This document shows positions 60,617 to 64,000 of a DNA stretch of 64,000 nucleotides, in pieces (positions within the stretch are counted from its first letter, which is position 1; the number at the start of each line of letters is the position of its first letter). Position numbers and translations under genes: made by a program. The stretch is from contig NZ_CP142394.1 of the NCBI RefSeq assembly GCF_035930445.1, positions 3,133,501-3,197,500 of the forward strand, read 5' to 3'. The notes beneath the pieces are model-generated. The model did no database searches and had not been told where the DNA came from. It was given only the letters and a program-made list of their open reading frames with translations. The stretch is from Sphingopyxis chilensis. Its GTDB lineage: Bacteria > Pseudomonadota > Alphaproteobacteria > Sphingomonadales > Sphingomonadaceae.

Positions 60617-61969
60617 ATGCACAAGCCGATTTTCCTGTCACTGATCGCCGCCGCGGTCCTGTCGGGCTGCGCCGCGACGGCTACGAAGCAAACGGCCGCC
60701 ACACCCGGCGTCGCGACGCTCGACGTGCGCCGCGCCGCGGCCTCGACGAAAGCGCTCGATGAAATCGCCGCCTCTTACCTGCGCCTCAGCCTCGAAATCG
60801 GGACGCATGAGCCGGGCTATATCGACGCCTATTACGGCCCGCCCGAACTGCAAAAGGCGGCCGAGGCGGCGCCGCGTGACAAGGCCGCGCTGCTCGCGGC
60901 GACGCGCGCCTTGATGGCGGAGGTCGATATCGCCGCGCGGCGTATCTCCGACCCGCTCGCGAAACGCCGCGCGGCCTTCCTCCGCGCCCAGCTTCGCGCC
61001 GCCGAGACGCGATTGATGATGACGCAGGGCACGCGCTTCGCCTTCGCCGACGAAGCCGAGCGATTGTTCGGCGTGCGCCCGCGGCTCAAGCCGCTCGCCA
61101 GCTACGACACCGAACTCGCCAGGATCGAAAAACTGGTCCCCGGCGAAGGCGCGCTCGCCGACCGCGTCGAGGCCTATCTCGACGGTTTCACCATCCCGAA
61201 GGACCGGCTGCAAAAGACCTTCGACACCGCGATCGCGCGCTGCCGCGGGCGCAGCATGGCGCATATCGCGATGCCCGAGGGCGAGAGCTTCCGTCTCGAA
61301 TTCGTCACCGACAAGAGCTGGAGCGGCTATAATTATTACCAGGGCGGCTATCACAGCCTGATCCAGGTCAACACCGACCTGCCGATCCGCCTGTCGCGCG
61401 CGCTCGATCTCGGATGCCACGAGGGCTATCCGGGGCACCACCTCCTCAACATGAAGCTCGAAGAAAAGCTGGTCAAAGCGCGCGGCTGGACCGAATTCAG
61501 CGTCTACCCGCTCTACAGCCCGCAGAGCCTGATCGCCGAAGGCAGCGCCAATTACGGCATCGACCTCGCCTTTCCCGCGAGCAGCAAGGCCGATACCGAG
61601 CGCGACATACTGATGCCGATCGCCGAGATCGCGGTGCCGGCGGACGACCGCTATTGGCAGCTGCTGAAAGCGATCAAGCGCGCGTCGGGCGCGCGGCTGA
61701 CGATCGCGCAGCAATATCTCGACGGCGAAATCGACCGCACCACCGCGACCCTGCTGACGCAGAAATATCTGCTCGTCTCGCGCGAGCGTGCCGAACAGTC
61801 GGTGCGCTTCACCGACCAGTATCGCAGCTATGTCATCAACTACGGCCTCGGCGAGACGATGGTCCGCGCCTGGGTCGAGCGCGGCAATCCAAGCCGCGAC
61901 GAGATGTGGCGGCGCATGGAGCGGATCGTCAGCGAACCGACGCTGCCTTCGGACCTGCTGGCGCGCTAA
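60617..61969 (+). CDS. DUF885-like lipoprotein with HEGYPGHH motif
   Basis: A 450-residue lipoprotein with the lipobox LSGC (Cys18). The body is mainly helical and contains the motif CHEGYPGHHLLN at residues 267-278, similar to the HExxPGHH motif of DUF885, a family linked to metallo-carboxypeptidases. Downstream acidic motifs (SLIAEGSANYGI) fit a third metal ligand. Enzyme activity is unproven. It starts eight bases after the nhaA stop, so it probably shares a transcript. Confidence 0.8.
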   Translation: MHKPIFLSLIAAAVLSGCAATATKQTAATPGVATLDVRRAAASTKALDEIAASYLRLSLEIGTHEPGYIDAYYGPPELQKAAEAAPRDKAALLAATRALMAEVDIAARRISDPLAKRRAAFLRAQLRAAETRLMMTQGTRFAFADEAERLFGVRPRLKPLASYDTELARIEKLVPGEGALADRVEAYLDGFTIPKDRLQKTFDTAIARCRGRSMAHIAMPEGESFRLEFVTDKSWSGYNYYQGGYHSLIQVNTDLPIRLSRALDLGCHEGYPGHHLLNMKLEEKLVKARGWTEFSVYPLYSPQSLIAEGSANYGIDLAFPASSKADTERDILMPIAEIAVPADDRYWQLLKAIKRASGARLTIAQQYLDGEIDRTTATLLTQKYLLVSRERAEQSVRFTDQYRSYVINYGLGETMVRAWVERGNPSRDEMWRRMERIVSEPTLPSDLLAR

Positions 61970-61978
61970 AACCCCGGA

Positions 61979-62989
61979 TCAGATATCGACAACAATCTTG
62001 CCGAAATGCGCGTTCGCGGCCTGGTGCCGGAAGGCGTCGGCGAGCTTCTCGAGCGGGAAATGGTCGCTGATAATGGGCCGGATGCCATTCGTCTCGACGC
62101 CCGCGATCATATCGAGCTGTTGCTGGCGGCTGCCGACGGTGAGGCCCTGCACGCGCAGATTCTTCGCCATCAACAGCGCGGTCTGGACGGGGCCCGCGAA
62201 CCCCGCGAGCACGCCGATCAGCGCGACATGCCCGCCGACGCGCGCCGCGACCATCGACTGGTCGAGGGTGCCGGCGCCACCGATCTCGACGACGGTATCG
62301 ACCCCGGCTCCTCCGGTCAGCTCGAGCGCCTTCGCGCCCCAGGCGGGCACCTCCTTGTAATTGACCAGCTCGTCGGCACCGAGCGCCTTCAACCGTTCGA
62401 GCTTGGCATCGGAAGAACTCGTCGCAATCACCCGCGCGCCGGCGGCCTTCGCGAATTGCAAGGCGAACACCGACACGCCGCCGCTGCCCTGCACCAGCAC
62501 GGTCGAGCCCGGTCGTGTGCGGCCATCGACGAACAAGGCGCGCCACGCCGTCAGCCCGGCGCAGGTCAAGGTCGCGGCTTCGGCCGCCGAATAGCCTGTC
62601 GGCGCCCCGGTGAACCAGTGCTCGGGCGTCACGACAATCTCGCGCGCATAGCCGTCGATGCCGTCGCCCGGCACGCCGCGAAACGCGGTCGCGGGCGGCG
62701 CGCCGTCGATCCAGTCGGGGAAGAAGGTCGAGACGACGGTGTCGCCCGGCTTGAACTGCGTCACCCCGTCGCCGACCGCCTCGACCGTCCCGGCTCCGTC
62801 GGACATCGGGATACGACCGTCAGCAGCGGGGATCATGCCCGTCACCACGGCATAGTCGTGGAAGTTGAGCGACGATGCGGCCAAGCGAACGCGGATCTCT
62901 CCCGGCCCCGGATCGCCGGGATCGGCCAGATCGGTGAGCCGCAGATTGTCGAGCGAAGCGGGGGCGTGCAGCCGGACGCCGCGCATCAT
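61979..62989 (-). CDS. NAD(P)-dependent zinc-type alcohol dehydrogenase/quinone reductase
   Basis: A 336-residue MDR-superfamily oxidoreductase: GroES-like N-terminal domain (LAASSLNFHDYAVVTGM, GDTVVSTFFPDW) and Rossmann fold (VLVQGSGGVSVFALQFAKAA). The usual zinc-binding Cys cluster is not apparent, which fits quinone-reductase-like members. Many relatives reduce alkenals or quinones with NADPH. The ATG at 62989 overlaps the amidohydrolase stop by ATGA, so both are one transcript. A much longer frame that includes the amidohydrolase's opposite phase was rejected. Confidence 0.9.
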   Translation of the reverse strand: MMRGVRLHAPASLDNLRLTDLADPGDPGPGEIRVRLAASSLNFHDYAVVTGMIPAADGRIPMSDGAGTVEAVGDGVTQFKPGDTVVSTFFPDWIDGAPPATAFRGVPGDGIDGYAREIVVTPEHWFTGAPTGYSAAEAATLTCAGLTAWRALFVDGRTRPGSTVLVQGSGGVSVFALQFAKAAGARVIATSSSDAKLERLKALGADELVNYKEVPAWGAKALELTGGAGVDTVVEIGGAGTLDQSMVAARVGGHVALIGVLAGFAGPVQTALLMAKNLRVQGLTVGSRQQQLDMIAGVETNGIRPIISDHFPLEKLADAFRHQAANAHFGKIVVDI

Positions 62990-64000
62990 TCCGCCGCCAT
63001 CGCCATTTCGACACGTTGCGGGCCGCGGATAACGCCGCCGGGGGTTGGCCCCTGCATCGCGCCATCGCGGAACGTGACTTCGCCCGACTTGATCGTCGCG
63101 ACATAGCCATCGGCCTTTTGCAGCAGGCGCTTGCCGCCCGCGGGCAAGTCGAACGCGAGCCACGGCTTGCCGAGCTTGATCGCGTCCATATCGATGACGT
63201 TGAGATCGGCGAGATAGCCTGGCGCGAGGACGCCGCGATCTTCGAGCCCATAGAGCAAGGCGGTGTCGCGGCACTGGCGTTTTACCGCATGTTCGAGCGC
63301 GATGCGCTTGCCTGCGCGGTCGCGCACCCAATGCTGGAGCATGAAGGTCGGCGACGCCGCGTCGCAGATCGTCCCGCAATGCGCGCCGCCGTCGGACAGG
63401 CTGTTCACCGTGTCGTCGGCGGCTTGCAGATCCTCGAGGAAGTTGAGGTTGCCGTCGCGGTAGTTCAAGATCGGGAAATAGATGAAGCCCTTGCCCTCGT
63501 CCTTCATCAGCAGGTCATAGGCATATTCAGACGGGCTGACCCCGGCGGCGGTGGCGCGCGCCATGATGCTTTCGTCCATCTTCGGCTCGTAATTGAAGTC
63601 GGGGTCCATCTCGAACTGCACCGGCCAGCCGAGCGCGACGATTTTCAGGAAGTCGATAATGTCGCTTTCGGGCCAGACATTCTCCTCTTCGATCATCCGC
63701 GCCTTGAACGCCGGGTCTTTCAGCTTCGCGAGTTGCTGATCCCACGGCAGATCGATGATCTCGTTCCACGCGGGTTTGAAACGGAACGGGTGTACCGTCC
63801 CCTGCCACGCCATGATGATGCCGTTGCCGCGCAGCGCGATCTGCGCGACGATGTTGGCGCCGGTCGCATTCTGGCGCCGCATTTCCTCGATCTGTTCCTC
63901 GAGCGGCAATTCCTTGGCGATCGACTGGAGCGCCGCGAAGGTCACCGGCAACCCGGTTTCGCGGCTGAGGTCGCCCATCCACTGAAACTCGTTCCACTCG
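62986..64000 (-). CDS. Amidohydrolase (N-acyl-D-amino-acid deacylase-like), 5' end outside window
   Basis: The C-terminal part of a metal-dependent amidohydrolase; the frame is open to the window edge, where it reads EWNEFQWMGDLSRETGLPVT. The segments SLSDGGAHCGTICDAASPTF (metal-site Asp), FMLQHWVRDRAGKRIALEHA and RGVLAPGYLADLNVIDMDAI are typical of the D-aminoacylase branch. The N-terminal metal ligands lie outside the window. It is coupled by ATGA to the reductase downstream; a joint catabolic role is possible but not shown. Confidence 0.9.
   Translation of the reverse strand, partial: EWNEFQWMGDLSRETGLPVTFAALQSIAKELPLEEQIEEMRRQNATGANIVAQIALRGNGIIMAWQGTVHPFRFKPAWNEIIDLPWDQQLAKLKDPAFKARMIEEENVWPESDIIDFLKIVALGWPVQFEMDPDFNYEPKMDESIMARATAAGVSPSEYAYDLLMKDEGKGFIYFPILNYRDGNLNFLEDLQAADDTVNSLSDGGAHCGTICDAASPTFMLQHWVRDRAGKRIALEHAVKRQCRDTALLYGLEDRGVLAPGYLADLNVIDMDAIKLGKPWLAFDLPAGGKRLLQKADGYVATIKSGEVTFRDGAMQGPTPGGVIRGPQRVEMAMAAE

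Overview
The window is a dense, high-G+C (about two thirds G+C by eye) bacterial chromosome segment with roughly 55 protein genes, short intergenic gaps and many 4-base ATGA stop/start overlaps. Gene content points to Alphaproteobacteria, order Sphingomonadales, probably a Sphingopyxis- or Sphingomonas-like organism. The clues are the bamD-recN-ligA order, the rimP-nusA-ylxR-infB and truB-rpsO-pnp blocks, a DUF2093 gene, a DUF6491 gene, two large TonB-dependent receptors and several secreted peptidases. The genus is an inference. I see no tRNA, rRNA, CRISPR array, insertion sequence or prophage.

Layout. 0-5.8 kb: two membrane di-iron hydroxylases (fatty acid hydroxylase/sterol desaturase superfamily) flank a metal-uptake cassette (DUF2946 protein, TonB receptor, PepSY membrane protein). 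6-12.5 kb: leftward bamD, recN, GNAT, a small monooxygenase-like protein and ligA, plus a secreted cyclophilin. 12.6-14.3 kb: a Cys-rich membrane protein and an ArsR repressor/SRPBCC pair with a striking palindromic promoter that may give a leaderless mRNA. 14.4-28 kb: the transcription/translation cluster (rimP, nusA, ylxR-like, infB, rbfA, truB, rpsO, pnp), all leftward but split by inserted genes (DUF1697, a rightward wax-ester-synthase-type acyltransferase, tdk, GNAT, DUF6491).

28-39.4 kb: an MFS exporter, a small beta-rich protein, a two-domain M16 peptidase, a penicillin-acylase-family amidase, a secreted leucyl aminopeptidase and clpB, whose upstream region can fold into a nested stem covering its ribosome binding site. 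39.4-46.4 kb: accessory DNA with three tandem paralogous secreted CX15C proteins, a TPR/Asp-Asn beta-hydroxylase, a sulfotransferase-like protein and a TonB receptor that appears to lack part of its plug domain. 46.4-53 kb: M23 lipoprotein peptidase, DUF2093, xseA and purD (divergent, with overlapping start codons), a membrane-anchored helix-hairpin-helix protein, a SleB-type cell-wall hydrolase and a VOC protein.

53-64 kb: a HerA-like ATPase, a TIGR02186-like protein with a TauE/SafE permease, a membrane glycosyltransferase coupled to a putative outer-membrane barrel (NfrB/NfrA-like layout), nhaA, a lipoprotein with an HEGYPGHH motif, and a reductase/amidohydrolase pair truncated by the window end.

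Two families of intergenic palindromic repeats are scattered through the window. One has two copies sharing GTCATTGCGAG/CTCGCAATGAC ends. The other is a group of short hairpins in composite or solo form. The most interesting observations are the triplicated CX15C family, the leaderless ArsR promoter, the nested stem before clpB, the overlapping xseA/purD starts, the plug deletion in the large receptor and the glycosyltransferase/barrel pair. None can be called a new system from sequence alone.
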